The notes: generated from the sequence alone by a model not told the origin. 64,000 nucleotides of DNA from Salinispira pacifica (GCF_000507245.1 NC_023035.1:633001-697000), one strand, 5' to 3'. Counted from the first letter of the stretch, positions 1 to 8,403 are shown. A program made the numbers and translations.

Positions 1-201
1 TGTGCGGTTTCGAAAGCGCTCGTTGCGACGCAAGCTTGCAACTGCAACCTCATGGACGACATAATCCGGTTGATCTTTCACCGGGGCATCAGTTTCTTCC
101 AGAAGCAGATGGCGGACCTGGTCACAGGTAAAACAGGTCCCGACAATCGAGCAATACAAATCCGAATCGATTTGCGACATTTTTCGTCTCTTCGCCTTCA
201 T
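1..201 (-). CDS. Cysteine-motif protein of unknown function, partial
   Basis: The reading frame starts at an ATG at 201 and runs off the left edge of the window, so only the first 67 residues are visible. A GGAGGG ribosome-binding site lies just upstream. It is the gene after the flavin reductase at 222-968 (20-base gap), so the two are probably co-transcribed from the iron-box promoter near 1060-1100. The visible part has a C-x5-C-x2-C cluster at residues 17, 23 and 26, which could bind a metal or an Fe-S centre. I do not recognise the family. The context suggests a role in iron or redox handling, but that is inference only. Confidence 0.55.
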   Translation of the reverse strand, partial: MKAKRRKMSQIDSDLYCSIVGTCFTCDQVRHLLLEETDAPVKDQPDYVVHEVAVASLRRNERFRNRT

Positions 202-221
202 TTTTTTCCCTCCGCAGATTA

Positions 222-968
222 TCAATGCGAAAAGTCTTCCATTTTTATCCTCTCAGCGCTGACACCGGCAGCAATCAGCATCGAGCTGAGGTCTGAGACG
301 AACTCATGGGGTCCGCTGATGTAGTAACGCTTCTGGAGGCTGTCGCTCTCTGCCAGGGATTCAATAGTTTGTGGAACATCCTTCCGGTCGATATACCTGG
401 CGGAAATTCCGCTCTCCAGTTGGCCATGGTACAAGTAATTCTTTCCCACATGGACAAACTCGTAGGATGGAGGGGAAGAGGGGATTTCGGCCTTGCGTCG
501 CTCGATTTCCAATATCAGGGATCTGATCGGAGTCACGCCGATCCCACCGGCGATAAACACCGCATGATGGGATCTATCGAGTCCGGAGAGGGTAAATGCT
601 CCCTTCGTCTTAAAGAGCTCGATAACCGCTCCCGGCTTGACTTTTCGGAATGCCTCCTTGAACTCACTTGAGGAGGAAAGGTCCATGCTGAAAACCAAAG
701 GCTGACCGGGGAGCGATGCAAATGACAAATGCCGTATATATTGTTTCGCAAATGGCGAGCCGGGGGCTTTTACATGGGTATATTGGCCCGGGATAAATCG
801 AACTTCATCGCGGGCCGATAACGGTGATAGGTAATAGGTAAAGCACTGGCCGAATTCGTTCTCAATTGAATCGATCCGCTGCTGATACATTCGCACCGGA
901 GGCAGGCCGAATAAACGTCTAACAGAGCGACTTATAAGCTTGAGAATCTTTTTCAGAAGGGTAGACAT
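222..968 (-). CDS. FAD/NAD(P)-binding oxidoreductase, ferredoxin-NADP reductase superfamily
   Basis: The 248-residue protein has the FNR-type order: PGQY at residues 60-63, the flavin-binding RHLS at 79-82, and the nicotinamide-domain glycine motif GGIGVTP at 141-147. No fused ferredoxin or globin domain is seen. A basic, hydrophobic N-terminus (residues 4-22) could associate with the membrane. An upstream in-frame start at 1061 exists, but the ATG at 968 has a good AAGGAT ribosome-binding site and the extra stretch would overlap the promoter. The gene is divergent from the methyltransferase/ABC importer operon, and both directions carry a DtxR-type box. An iron-repressed reductase acting on a ferric chelate or supplying electrons for its release is plausible; the substrate is unknown. 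Confidence 0.75.
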   Translation of the reverse strand: MSTLLKKILKLISRSVRRLFGLPPVRMYQQRIDSIENEFGQCFTYYLSPLSARDEVRFIPGQYTHVKAPGSPFAKQYIRHLSFASLPGQPLVFSMDLSSSSEFKEAFRKVKPGAVIELFKTKGAFTLSGLDRSHHAVFIAGGIGVTPIRSLILEIERRKAEIPSSPPSYEFVHVGKNYLYHGQLESGISARYIDRKDVPQTIESLAESDSLQKRYYISGPHEFVSDLSSMLIAAGVSAERIKMEDFSH

Positions 969-1059
969 ACGCGATCCTTGTTTACCATGCAAAACACCGT
1001 TTGTATTGTATGATTCAATCTGTTTCCGGTGTCTATTCGCTAGGTAAAGGTAGATTAAC

Positions 1060-1100
1060 AAAGTTAGGTAAATCTAACTCTGAAATAAGAAATTAGTCAA
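1060..1100 (-). promoter_or_regulatory. DtxR-type iron box overlapping the promoter of the flavin reductase
   Basis: On the minus strand TTGACT (1100-1095) and TTAGAT (1077-1072) form a promoter with a 17-base spacer. The palindrome GTTAG (1063-1067), six bases, CTAAC (1074-1078) overlaps the -10 hexamer, so a bound repressor would block RNA polymerase. The TTAG-N6-CTAA layout equals the core arms of the classical DtxR/IdeR box. Six further copies occur in the first 26 kb. Confidence 0.75.
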
Positions 1101-1218
1101 TAAAATTAGTCGGAAATATGGTAAAATCGGCTTCGCCGACACGACGATGACTTATTCCAAGTTAGCGCATTCTCGAAGTTCCCGTACGAATCAACAATGT
1201 CGCGCTGTATGAGCGCGA

Positions 1219-1284
1219 TTGACAAACGATTTGCATTCAAGATAGTGTTAACATCTGTTACTAAAGTTAGGCAAGGCAAACTAA
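1219..1284 (+). promoter_or_regulatory. Promoter and DtxR-type iron box of the methyltransferase/ABC importer operon
   Basis: TTGACA at 1219-1224 is followed by a weak -10 around 1243-1248. Downstream lies GTTAG (1266-1270), six bases, CAAAC (1277-1281), an iron box with one mismatch in the right arm. It abuts the AAGGAGG ribosome-binding site of the gene starting at 1296, so repression could act on elongation or initiation. The left arm AAAGTTAG is identical to the other boxes in the window. Confidence 0.65.
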
Positions 1285-1295
1285 GGAGGAAAGGT

Positions 1296-2090
1296 ATGAC
1301 CGAAGAATTTGGGCGACCCATTGATGGTAATATAGAGGTCGCATCCGGTCACTGGGTTCTCGCCTCGCTGGGTAAGAAGGTACTGCGCCCGGGCGGTATC
1401 AAGCTTTCCAGAACCATGCTGCGCTTGCTCTCTATCGACGGGCGGGACGATGTCGTCGAGTTCGCGCCGGGACTGGGGGCAACTGCACGGCATACGCTTG
1501 GCTATTCACCTCGCTCATATACCGGAGTCGATAAAACCCCTGAAGTGGTTGAAATCATTAACCGGGAGTTCGATCATCCCCGGTACATCTGCGTCGAGGC
1601 GGATGCATCAAACACCGGCCTCGAGGATGAATCCGCCTCGGTTTTGTACGCAGAGGCGATGCTGACGATCCAAACCGATACGCAGAAGCTCGCCATCATG
1701 AAAGAGGCTGCCCGTTGTCTTCGAACCGGTGGGCGATTCGCGATACACGAAATATACCTATGCGACGATCAACCGAATGAAATCGCCGATGCGGTCCGCT
1801 CGGCCCTTACGGGTCAGGTCAGGCACCCGGTAAGGCCCGTTCGCATCGGCGAATGGAGGCTCCTCCTGGAGGAAGCGGGTTTTAGGGTGCGTGAGATCCG
1901 CAAAAAGCGGATGAAACTCCTCCAGCCCCTCCGAGTCATTTCCGATGAGGGTTTATTGCCTGCGATCCGCTTTTTCACGAGGGCGATGAAAAATCCCGCG
2001 GCACGGAAACGGGTCTCGGCGATGAGATCGGCGTTTCAGACACATCATCGTCATATGGGCGCTGTGCTCTTCATCTGTGAAAAGTTGTAA
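1296..2090 (+). CDS. Class I SAM-dependent methyltransferase
   Basis: The 264-residue protein has a Rossmann-type SAM-binding motif I, VVEFAPGLGAT at residues 53-63, followed by the acidic post-I residue D79, as in the Methyltransf_11/UbiE-like group. The start at 1296 is chosen for its strong AAGGAGG site; a longer frame from 1197 would begin inside the promoter. It is the first gene of an operon with a binding protein (overlapping ATG/TAA region), permease and ATPase, all downstream of an iron box. The acceptor molecule is unknown. A role in modifying or detoxifying the compound imported by the linked transporter is a guess. Confidence 0.75.
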   Translation: MTEEFGRPIDGNIEVASGHWVLASLGKKVLRPGGIKLSRTMLRLLSIDGRDDVVEFAPGLGATARHTLGYSPRSYTGVDKTPEVVEIINREFDHPRYICVEADASNTGLEDESASVLYAEAMLTIQTDTQKLAIMKEAARCLRTGGRFAIHEIYLCDDQPNEIADAVRSALTGQVRHPVRPVRIGEWRLLLEEAGFRVREIRKKRMKLLQPLRVISDEGLLPAIRFFTRAMKNPAARKRVSAMRSAFQTHHRHMGAVLFICEKL

Positions 2091-2107
2091 TGAAAAAGGA
2101 GAAACAC

Positions 2108-3103
2108 ATGAAAAAACTATTTGTATTGGCGCTGCTAGTACTTCCCGTTGCGATATGGGCGACGGGAGCCCGCGAAACGACGGAAGAACCCGTCGAACAG
2201 ATTGCGGTCGAACCCACTGAGGTCACTATCTCGGTTCCGACCGGCGCTCCGACCGTGGCGATCTCGAGATTGGCCGCCGAAAACCTTCCATCTGCGGAAG
2301 GCTATGAGCTGAAGTGGGATGTCGTTACCTCGCCTGATCTGATGGGCGCCCGGCTCGTTTCGGGGGAGGCGGACATCGCGATCGTCCCGACGAATCTTGC
2401 CGCCCGGCTGTATAACCAGGGTAAAGACGTACGTCTCGTCGGAGCGGTGGTATGGGGAATACTCTATGTGGCTGGAACGGAGCCCGCTGAATCCTGGGAA
2501 GATCTCCGAGGTAAAGAAGTCGGGATCTTCGGTCGAGGGTTGACACCCGATCTGGTGTTTCGGCATGTATTGTCGGAAAACGGACTGGATCCCGACGTTG
2601 ATCTTACTCTGAACTACTTCGCCTCCGCTACCGAAATCGCCCCGGCGCTGATTACCGGAAAACTATCCATGAGCCTGATCCCCGAACCAATGCTCTCAAT
2701 GGTTCTGAGCAGGAACGAGAATGCGAGCATACTGTTCGATTTGCAACAGGAGTGGGCCGACGTATCCCGGAGTGCCTCGAGCTATCCCCAGGCGGTCCTC
2801 GTGGCTCAAGCTGATTTTTTAGACGAACATCCCGATTTTTTCCAATCCTTCGTTAGGGAGTTCAGCCAAGCCAGCCTTTGGGTAAACGAGAATCCTCAGC
2901 AGGCCGGCGAGTACTCGGCGGCATTGATGGAAGGGACGAATCCCCAGATCCTTACCGCGGCTATTCCCCGCTTGAAGATTGACTTCGTGGATGCGGCGGA
3001 TTCGCGCCCTGCGATCGAAGAATATCTCGGGGTCCTCCTCCAGGCGAATCCCGACTCGCTCAGCGGCGATATACCGTCCGATGGCTTTTACGAGATTCGA
3101 TAG
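2108..3103 (+). CDS. ABC transporter substrate-binding protein, NitT/TauT (SsuA/THI5-like) family
   Basis: The 331-residue protein begins with a secretion leader (MKKLFVLALLVLP, ending near WATGARE, a typical spirochaete pattern). The mature part follows the NMT1/SsuA-like periplasmic binding fold: an early beta strand with a GAPTVA loop, a SGEADIAIVPTN segment and a DLRGKEVGIFG segment. An earlier ATG at 2090 overlaps the preceding stop, but the ATG at 2108 has an AAGGAG site at proper distance. It is followed by a matching permease and ATPase. Family members carry sulfonates, nitrate, taurine or thiamine precursors. Here the promoter carries an iron box, so the ligand may be linked to metal supply; this cannot be read from the sequence. 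Confidence 0.8.
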   Translation: MKKLFVLALLVLPVAIWATGARETTEEPVEQIAVEPTEVTISVPTGAPTVAISRLAAENLPSAEGYELKWDVVTSPDLMGARLVSGEADIAIVPTNLAARLYNQGKDVRLVGAVVWGILYVAGTEPAESWEDLRGKEVGIFGRGLTPDLVFRHVLSENGLDPDVDLTLNYFASATEIAPALITGKLSMSLIPEPMLSMVLSRNENASILFDLQQEWADVSRSASSYPQAVLVAQADFLDEHPDFFQSFVREFSQASLWVNENPQQAGEYSAALMEGTNPQILTAAIPRLKIDFVDAADSRPAIEEYLGVLLQANPDSLSGDIPSDGFYEIR

Positions 3104-3896
3104 ACTGATGATCGCTTCCGTGCCCGGCCGCTCGACCCTGATCTGGTCGGGCATTTCAGCGGTCTCATTCCTGCTCCTATGGTCGTTCGTCTCGATTATC
3201 GTCGATTCCCCATTGATTCTTCCCAGTCCGCTTTCGACCCTCGAGCGCTTCGCAATAATCATTACCGGTAAGTCGTTTATACGCATCATCGCCAGCAGCG
3301 GCCTGAGAATACTCGGATCGTTTTCAATAGCGCTCTTCACGGGTATCGCTTTTGGAATTCCCGCGGGGATCTGGCTCAGATTTGAGCAGCTTCTCTCAGC
3401 CCCAATGAGGGTGATGCGGGCCGTGCCTACCATGGGCATAATTCTCCTCTCCCTGATATGGTTGGATTCTGAAGGAGCGCCGTATCTCGTATGCGCTCTC
3501 GTCATCCTTCCGTTGCTCTACGGGGGGATGGTTTCTTCAATCAGGTCGATAGATTCAGATCTTCGCGATCTCCATCGCATATACGAAATTCCGTTTCTCA
3601 GGAAAGTCCTGAAATTCTACTTGCCCGCCGTATTGCCATCATTTCGTGGATCCCTTGCTGCTGCCCTCGGATTGAACGTAAAAGTCATGATTGCCGCCGA
3701 AGTTCTCAGCCAGCCTTCAATCGCCATCGGCACTTCATTCCAGATTGCCCGGGCTCAGCTCGACACGGCGGGGGTGTTCGCATGGTGCTTTATCGTGATT
3801 TTAATGAGTTCCGCCCTCGATGCGCTATTGAAAATCCTATTGCCGGCGGCTCCCGAAGAAAGCCTCAGGAATCGTACGAGTAAAAGCGAGGAATAA
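3081..3896 (+). CDS. ABC transporter permease, NitT/TauT (SsuC-like) family
   Basis: This is a membrane protein of about 271 residues with several hydrophobic helices of the BPD_transp_1 type. It includes the conserved cytoplasmic EAA-loop region (AAALGLNVKVMIAAEVLSQP) that docks on the ATPase. The start is uncertain: ATG at 3081 overlaps the binding-protein gene, and ATG at 3108 is also possible; neither has a strong ribosome-binding site, so translational coupling is likely. The frame is open further upstream but overlaps the binding-protein coding sequence and is not expected to be used. With the flanking genes it completes a three-part importer in the cytoplasmic membrane. Confidence 0.8.
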   Translation: MAFTRFDRLMIASVPGRSTLIWSGISAVSFLLLWSFVSIIVDSPLILPSPLSTLERFAIIITGKSFIRIIASSGLRILGSFSIALFTGIAFGIPAGIWLRFEQLLSAPMRVMRAVPTMGIILLSLIWLDSEGAPYLVCALVILPLLYGGMVSSIRSIDSDLRDLHRIYEIPFLRKVLKFYLPAVLPSFRGSLAAALGLNVKVMIAAEVLSQPSIAIGTSFQIARAQLDTAGVFAWCFIVILMSSALDALLKILLPAAPEESLRNRTSKSEE

Positions 3897-3902
3897 AAGA
3901 TC

Positions 3903-4502
3903 ATGTACGAAATGCGGAAGATCAGCAAAGCCTTTGGCGACAAACGGGTGATCCGGGATTTCGACATTGCCATCACACCCGGCAGCCACCAGGCCCTATT
4001 AGGGCCCAGCGGATGCGGTAAGACCACTTTGCTTAAGATCGCGTCTGGACTGACGAAAGCCGATTCGGGTATGCACACCTTCCCCGGAAAGGGCAGCATA
4101 TCGTGGGTTTTCCAGGAATCCCGGCTTCTTCCCTGGCTGAATGTCCGGGAAAACCTTGAGTATATACTGCCCCAGACCCTTGGAAGAGCGGATCGGACCG
4201 GGCTGATAGATTCTCTACTCGAGATGATGGATCTGTCCGGTCACGGTTCACATTTTCCCCGGGAATTGAGCGGAGGAATGGCTCGTCGCATCGCCTTGGC
4301 CCGGGCCCTGGCGCCTGAGGCTGAAGTGATCTTCCTCGATGAACCGTTCACCGGATTAAACCCGGAACTGCGATGGAAAATCGCAGAAAAAACATTCGAC
4401 TACTGCAGGAAGAGATCAAAAACCGTACTCTGGGTAACCCACGACGAAGGTCTTGCAGCCGATTTTTCCGATGATATACATCACTTCGGTTTGCGTCACT
4501 GA
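3903..4502 (+). CDS. ABC transporter ATP-binding protein, NitT/TauT (SsuB-like) family
   Basis: The 199-residue ATPase has a Walker A (GPSGCGKTT), a Q-loop (WVFQESRLLPW), a signature (ELSGGMARRIALARAL), a Walker B (VIFLDEPFTGL) and an H-loop (VTHD). The FQESRLLPW sequence is characteristic of the nitrate/sulfonate/taurine importer group. It lies 6 bases behind the permease and is the energising subunit of the importer. At about 200 residues it is short for the family (usually 240-260), because the C-terminal tail stops soon after the H-loop. The catalytic core is complete. Confidence 0.85.
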   Translation: MYEMRKISKAFGDKRVIRDFDIAITPGSHQALLGPSGCGKTTLLKIASGLTKADSGMHTFPGKGSISWVFQESRLLPWLNVRENLEYILPQTLGRADRTGLIDSLLEMMDLSGHGSHFPRELSGGMARRIALARALAPEAEVIFLDEPFTGLNPELRWKIAEKTFDYCRKRSKTVLWVTHDEGLAADFSDDIHHFGLRH

Positions 4503-4527
4503 TTTAACGGAGATTACGCTTTGTCTT

Positions 4528-4674
4528 ATGGGTCTCCACGATCTTCCCGAGGATGCTTGTTCGCCGGCGGGTTTGATCGTCCTGCAGGTTTCGGCGACGG
4601 ATGATGAACTTCAAGCATTTCTTCAAAAATTGAACGCACTCGACGACGTGCGCGCCAGCTCCCTGGCAATGTAA
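4528..4674 (+). CDS. Small protein resembling the C-terminal half of TM1266-type (iron-only hydrogenase system regulator) proteins
   Basis: A 48-residue frame follows the ATPase in the same direction. Its pattern, MGL near the start, then AGLIVLQVSATDDELQAFL and a final LNALDDVRASS, recalls the C-terminal half of the small ACT/NikR-like TM1266 family, which is about 80 residues long. The first 25-30 residues of that family are not found, and the frame continues upstream without another ATG or GTG before it overlaps the ATPase gene. It could be a truncated gene, a gene with an unusual start, or chance. The assignment is from pattern memory only. Confidence 0.35.
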   Translation: MGLHDLPEDACSPAGLIVLQVSATDDELQAFLQKLNALDDVRASSLAM

Positions 4675-4726
4675 CCTGGAGAGAAACTCCAGGACATAAA
4701 AATCCAATCTCGATAACCACCCGCTG

Positions 4727-4778
4727 TTGACATTTCTCTCATTTGTGGTATTATCTTAACTAACAGTTGAACAACTGT
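4727..4778 (+). promoter_or_regulatory. Promoter and ArsR-type operator of the metal-efflux operon
   Basis: TTGACA (4727-4732) and TATTAT (4749-4754) with a 16-base spacer form a near-consensus promoter. Immediately downstream is a 16-base palindrome, ACAGTTG-AA-CAACTGT (4763-4778), covering the likely transcription start. Its TTGAACAA centre is typical of SmtB/CadC/CzrA operators, so the ArsR protein encoded next is the probable ligand. Metal binding would release it and induce the P-type ATPase. Confidence 0.7.
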
Positions 4779-4803
4779 ACAAATGAGCATAAGTGAGAAT
4801 GAC

Positions 4804-5151
4804 ATGAAGACAGAATGTTGCGTCAATCAGGAAAATGTGGACATTGTCGTCGAGAAACTCATTCCCGAGGACGATATCGTCGATATTTCCGATATCTTCA
4901 AAATACTCGGCGATCCGTCCCGGATGAGAATCGTCGCCGCGCTGCGGATCAAGGAACTCTGCGTTGGGGATATTTCCGCTCTTATGGAGATTTCCCTTTC
5001 GGGCGTATCCCACCAGTTACGGTTGCTCAAGAAAAGCAGGATCATTAAATCCCGCCGTGAGGGGAAACTGATCTACTACTCACTGGATGATGATCATATC
5101 GAATCACTGATAGACATTGCCCTGGATCACGTCCGGGATGAAGGAACGTAA
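4804..5151 (+). CDS. ArsR/SmtB-family metal-responsive transcriptional repressor
   Basis: The 115-residue winged-helix protein (start 4804; an in-frame ATG at 4783 lacks a ribosome-binding site) contains the ELCVGD segment at residues 51-56, the alpha-3 metal region of CadC/ArsR, with a single cysteine C53, and two cysteines at positions 5-6 that could complete a CadC-like alpha-3N site. The C-terminal helix carries D96-x-H98, H109 and D112/E113, the spacing of the alpha-5 zinc site of SmtB/CzrA. It therefore seems to keep both site types. It precedes the P1B ATPase by 2 bases and probably represses its own operon through the palindrome at 4763-4778. Confidence 0.88.
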   Translation: MKTECCVNQENVDIVVEKLIPEDDIVDISDIFKILGDPSRMRIVAALRIKELCVGDISALMEISLSGVSHQLRLLKKSRIIKSRREGKLIYYSLDDDHIESLIDIALDHVRDEGT

Positions 5152-5153
5152 AC

Positions 5154-7226
5154 GTGGTAAAAATGGAGCTGGAAAACCTACAGTGCGCTCATTGCGCCTC
5201 AGTAATCGGGGAAAAGCTTGAGCAGAAGGACTATCTACGGTCCGTACACATCAGTTTTGCAACGAAACAGCTAAAAGTAGAAAGCGATTTGGAATCAGAG
5301 GCGCTCTGGGCTCGGATTCAGGAAACCGTGGACGAAGTCGAGAGCGGAATATCCGTCGTTCTTACCGAACAGAAAAAAACCGCCTCCGAGAAGCAAATTA
5401 AGATTTCCGACATAGTAAAGAAGCATCTTCTACTGATAGCTGGTGTTATTCCTTTTGTCGTCGCATTAATCCTCAATCCGCCTCAACTTTGGTTGCGCAT
5501 ATTGTTGTATGGCGGCGCGTATGGTCTCATCGGCGGGGATGTGGTGACACGGGCAGTAAAAAATATTATGAAGGGGAACCTGTTTGATGAAAACTTCCTC
5601 ATGACGATTGCGACCATCGGCGCGTTTGGTCTGGGCGAGCTCACTGAAGCCGCGGCGGTTATGCTTTTTTACAAGGTTGGTGAGGCTTTCCAGGATTTCG
5701 CTGTGGATAAGAGCAGGCGAAGCATCAAATCACTACTTGATATCAAAGCCGATACCGCAAATCTTTACCTGGACGGACAGCTCAGGTCCGTCGATCCCGC
5801 TGATCTGGAAATCGGGCAGGTGATACTCGTCAAGCCTGGAGAAAAAGTCCCGGTGGATGGCCAGGTGATTGAAGGGATATCATCGGTGGATAGCTCCGCA
5901 CTGACTGGTGAAAGCATGCCCCGCTCCATGGAGCCAGGGGTTGAGATTCTAAGCGGCTTTATCAATATCAACAGTCCATTAAAAGTGCAGGTCACTGCAC
6001 GTTTCAGCGATTCAACAGTCTCCCGTATTCTCGATATGGTCGAGTCGGCCAGTTCAAAAAAGGCGAAGACCGAGCAGTTTATCACACGCTTTGCGAAGGT
6101 ATATACCCCTGTGGTGGTTATCGGGGCAGCGGCGTTAGCTGTTATCCCTCCGCTGTTGGGTTTGGGGGCGTTTACCGAATGGTTGTCCCGGGCTTTAATC
6201 TTCCTGGTCATCAGCTGCCCCTGTGCGCTGGTTCTCAGTGTTCCCCTTGGGTATTTTGGCGGGCTCGGTGCGGCCAGTCGCAACGGAATCTTAATCAAGG
6301 GAGGGAACTACCTGGAAGCCCTCAATCATATTGATACCTTCGTATTCGATAAAACCGGTACTCTGACAAAGGGAAGCTTCACCATAGAAAAGGTTTCCGG
6401 AAATAACACTCTCGAGCTGGCGGCCCTGCTGGAACAGCACTCCAACCACCCAATCGCCCTCTCAATCGTGGCGCATTATGGAAGCGAAAATCTCAGCGGA
6501 GAGCTCGATCAGGTAGAGGAAATTCCTGGTAAGGGTTTACGGGGCAACTATTCCGGAAAAGAGTTGTTGGTTGGTAATGCGCGCATCATGGCCGACCATA
6601 AGGTTGACATCGACTCAGAGGATTATCCGGGCACAAAAGTTCATGTGGCATTGGACGGGCAATATGAGGGTGCGGTTTTTATCAAAGATGAAATAAAAGA
6701 CGATTCCCGTGATTTGATTTCGGCCATCAATTCAGAAGCATCGTCACAAACTGTCATGCTCACCGGCGATCAGAGATCGATTGCCGATCATGTCGGCAAT
6801 GAACTCGCTGTGGGTGAAACCTACAGCGAACTCCTGCCTCAGGACAAACTGGCCCATGTCGAGAGGCTGGCCGAAACAGGACGCAAGGTTCTGTTTGCCG
6901 GTGACGGAATAAACGATGCGCCGGTGCTGGCAAGGGCCGATATCGGAGTCGCCATGGGCGCTTTGGGATCGGATGCCGCCATCGAAGCTGCGGACATGGT
7001 TATTATGTCCGATCAACCTTCGAAAATACTCGTGGCTCGCAAGATCGCCAGGAAAACCCGAGCACTGGTTTTACAGAATATCGCGTTCGCTCTGGCAATC
7101 AAGGTTTTCTTCCTGGCCTCCGGCGCATTAGGCGAGGCCAGCATGTATGAAGCCATATTCGCCGATGTGGGAGTCGCGCTTCTGGCGGTATTAAACTCAA
7201 TGCGGATATTGCGGCCGATCAAATGA
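5154..7226 (+). CDS. P1B-type heavy-metal translocating ATPase (Zn2+/Cd2+/Pb2+ type)
   Basis: The 690-residue ATPase starts at a GTG 2 bases after the repressor, with AAGGA upstream. In order it has an N-terminal HMA domain with C11-x2-C14, membrane helices, the TGES actuator motif, the intramembrane CPC metal site at 355-357, the phosphorylated D399 in DKTGT, an HP motif (SNHPIAL), the hinge GDGINDAP, and a last helix with an aspartate (FADVGVALL). CPC plus that aspartate marks the P1B-2 (ZntA/CadA) class exporting divalent zinc, cadmium or lead. Its partner repressor supports this. It would sit in the cytoplasmic membrane. Confidence 0.92.
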   Translation: MVKMELENLQCAHCASVIGEKLEQKDYLRSVHISFATKQLKVESDLESEALWARIQETVDEVESGISVVLTEQKKTASEKQIKISDIVKKHLLLIAGVIPFVVALILNPPQLWLRILLYGGAYGLIGGDVVTRAVKNIMKGNLFDENFLMTIATIGAFGLGELTEAAAVMLFYKVGEAFQDFAVDKSRRSIKSLLDIKADTANLYLDGQLRSVDPADLEIGQVILVKPGEKVPVDGQVIEGISSVDSSALTGESMPRSMEPGVEILSGFININSPLKVQVTARFSDSTVSRILDMVESASSKKAKTEQFITRFAKVYTPVVVIGAAALAVIPPLLGLGAFTEWLSRALIFLVISCPCALVLSVPLGYFGGLGAASRNGILIKGGNYLEALNHIDTFVFDKTGTLTKGSFTIEKVSGNNTLELAALLEQHSNHPIALSIVAHYGSENLSGELDQVEEIPGKGLRGNYSGKELLVGNARIMADHKVDIDSEDYPGTKVHVALDGQYEGAVFIKDEIKDDSRDLISAINSEASSQTVMLTGDQRSIADHVGNELAVGETYSELLPQDKLAHVERLAETGRKVLFAGDGINDAPVLARADIGVAMGALGSDAAIEAADMVIMSDQPSKILVARKIARKTRALVLQNIAFALAIKVFFLASGALGEASMYEAIFADVGVALLAVLNSMRILRPIK

Positions 7227-7236
7227 TTCTCGGCCT

Positions 7237-7272
7237 AAAAAAAAGACTGCCTGGATATTAACCCAGGCAGTC
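7237..7272 (-). terminator. Rho-independent terminator of the metal exporter gene
   Basis: A perfect 10-bp stem (7245-7254 with 7263-7272) is followed on the minus strand by eight T residues. It lies just beyond the stop of the 7300-8403 gene. It also separates that gene from the convergent P1B ATPase gene, for which it has no T tract on the plus side. Confidence 0.85.
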
Positions 7273-7299
7273 CGAAACGCTTTGGAAAACGCAATGTGA

Positions 7300-8403
7300 T
7301 CAGATACCGATCGCCAATGCACCGTATCCCACCACCAATGCGGCGGCGAATCCGATACCGGTTACGATAAGGGCATCTTTTCTGTCGGAAGCCAGGAGAG
7401 GGAAAATTCCATCCCCGCTGGTTGCAATTGCCGCGGCGATGAGCGCCGGCAGAGGGAAATTCGGAATGGCTGTATATGCTACCGCGACTGCGATCATACC
7501 ACCACAACCCGGTGTAACCCCGATGAGGGCCGCGATCAGCACGACAACGCCGGCGGACGAGGTCATCCATGCGTCGAATCGTTCGGGACCGACAAGGACG
7601 TCAATAATGAAGTTGGCGACGAACAGGCCAATGAATACGAAAAAGACCACCAGGGTGATATCGGCAACTGAGGTATGCAGGTTCGTTCGGATATCTTCAC
7701 CGGTTGAACAGCAGTTGCCGTGGTAGGCATAGCGGTATATCAAGTAGTAAATGATACTCACGACCGTTAATGCAATCGCCACATATACGGTTATGCCTTC
7801 AATTGCTGCGATGCCTCCGCCCCACAGCGCCATGATTGAGCCGGGTAGGAGAAACGCAGCCATCGCCAGAAGCAGGTAAAACCCAACATTTTCTACAAGG
7901 GTATTCACGAACGGAGAGCTCGTTTTGTGCTCATGAGTCGCTTCCGCTTCAACTGGTTCAGGTGCTTCGCCGATGTGCTTTCGGAAGCCGATGCCGTCAG
8001 CCACATAGCCCAGGATTACACCGACTACGAGCCCAACCGCGTTCACCACCAGGAATGCGGTAAGGTTCGCCGCTACATCTGCTTCATCAGATGCTCCAAG
8101 GAGGACGAACGAACCTTCACCAAGGGTTGCAACGAAAGTCGCCAACAGACCGCCGAAGGTGATCTTCTTCTTCTTGTACATTGAAGAGACGACTATGGTC
8201 GCACCGCAGCCGGGGATTATTCCCAAAAGACCGCCGATTAGCGGATGGGCCCATTTGGGACCGATCTGCCGGTCTCCGCTCAGCTTTTCTCTGGTGGCGA
8301 AGGTGATAAGACCCACCCCTATGATCGAGATCGAAACGTATCCGCCGATAACGCCGGCCGCTTCGAGATTACCTAATATGAATTCCCATAAGTTAAAATC
8401 CAT
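7300..8403 (-). CDS. Putative 10-TM heavy-metal (manganese) exporter, ArsP_2/DUF2899-like
   Basis: The 367-residue, strongly hydrophobic protein is built of two similar halves. Each carries a PGCG motif (IIPGCGATIVVSS near residue 63 and VTPGCGGMIAVAV near residue 300) followed by a polar stretch with acidic residues. This matches the family annotated as putative manganese transporter or 10-TM heavy-metal exporter (PF11449). A histidine/acid-rich loop (EAEATHEHK) lies between the halves and could bind metal. The gene has its own promoter carrying a DtxR-type box, so it belongs to the same metal regulon as the import systems. Whether it exports Mn or Fe, and whether the regulator represses or activates it, is not shown. 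Confidence 0.72.
   Translation of the reverse strand: MDFNLWEFILGNLEAAGVIGGYVSISIIGVGLITFATREKLSGDRQIGPKWAHPLIGGLLGIIPGCGATIVVSSMYKKKKITFGGLLATFVATLGEGSFVLLGASDEADVAANLTAFLVVNAVGLVVGVILGYVADGIGFRKHIGEAPEPVEAEATHEHKTSSPFVNTLVENVGFYLLLAMAAFLLPGSIMALWGGGIAAIEGITVYVAIALTVVSIIYYLIYRYAYHGNCCSTGEDIRTNLHTSVADITLVVFFVFIGLFVANFIIDVLVGPERFDAWMTSSAGVVVLIAALIGVTPGCGGMIAVAVAYTAIPNFPLPALIAAAIATSGDGIFPLLASDRKDALIVTGIGFAAALVVGYGALAIGI

Noticed and set aside
52-324. Plus-strand open frame of 90 codons at the left edge
   Set aside because: It overlaps the antisense of two better-supported minus-strand genes and has no ribosome-binding site or known motif.
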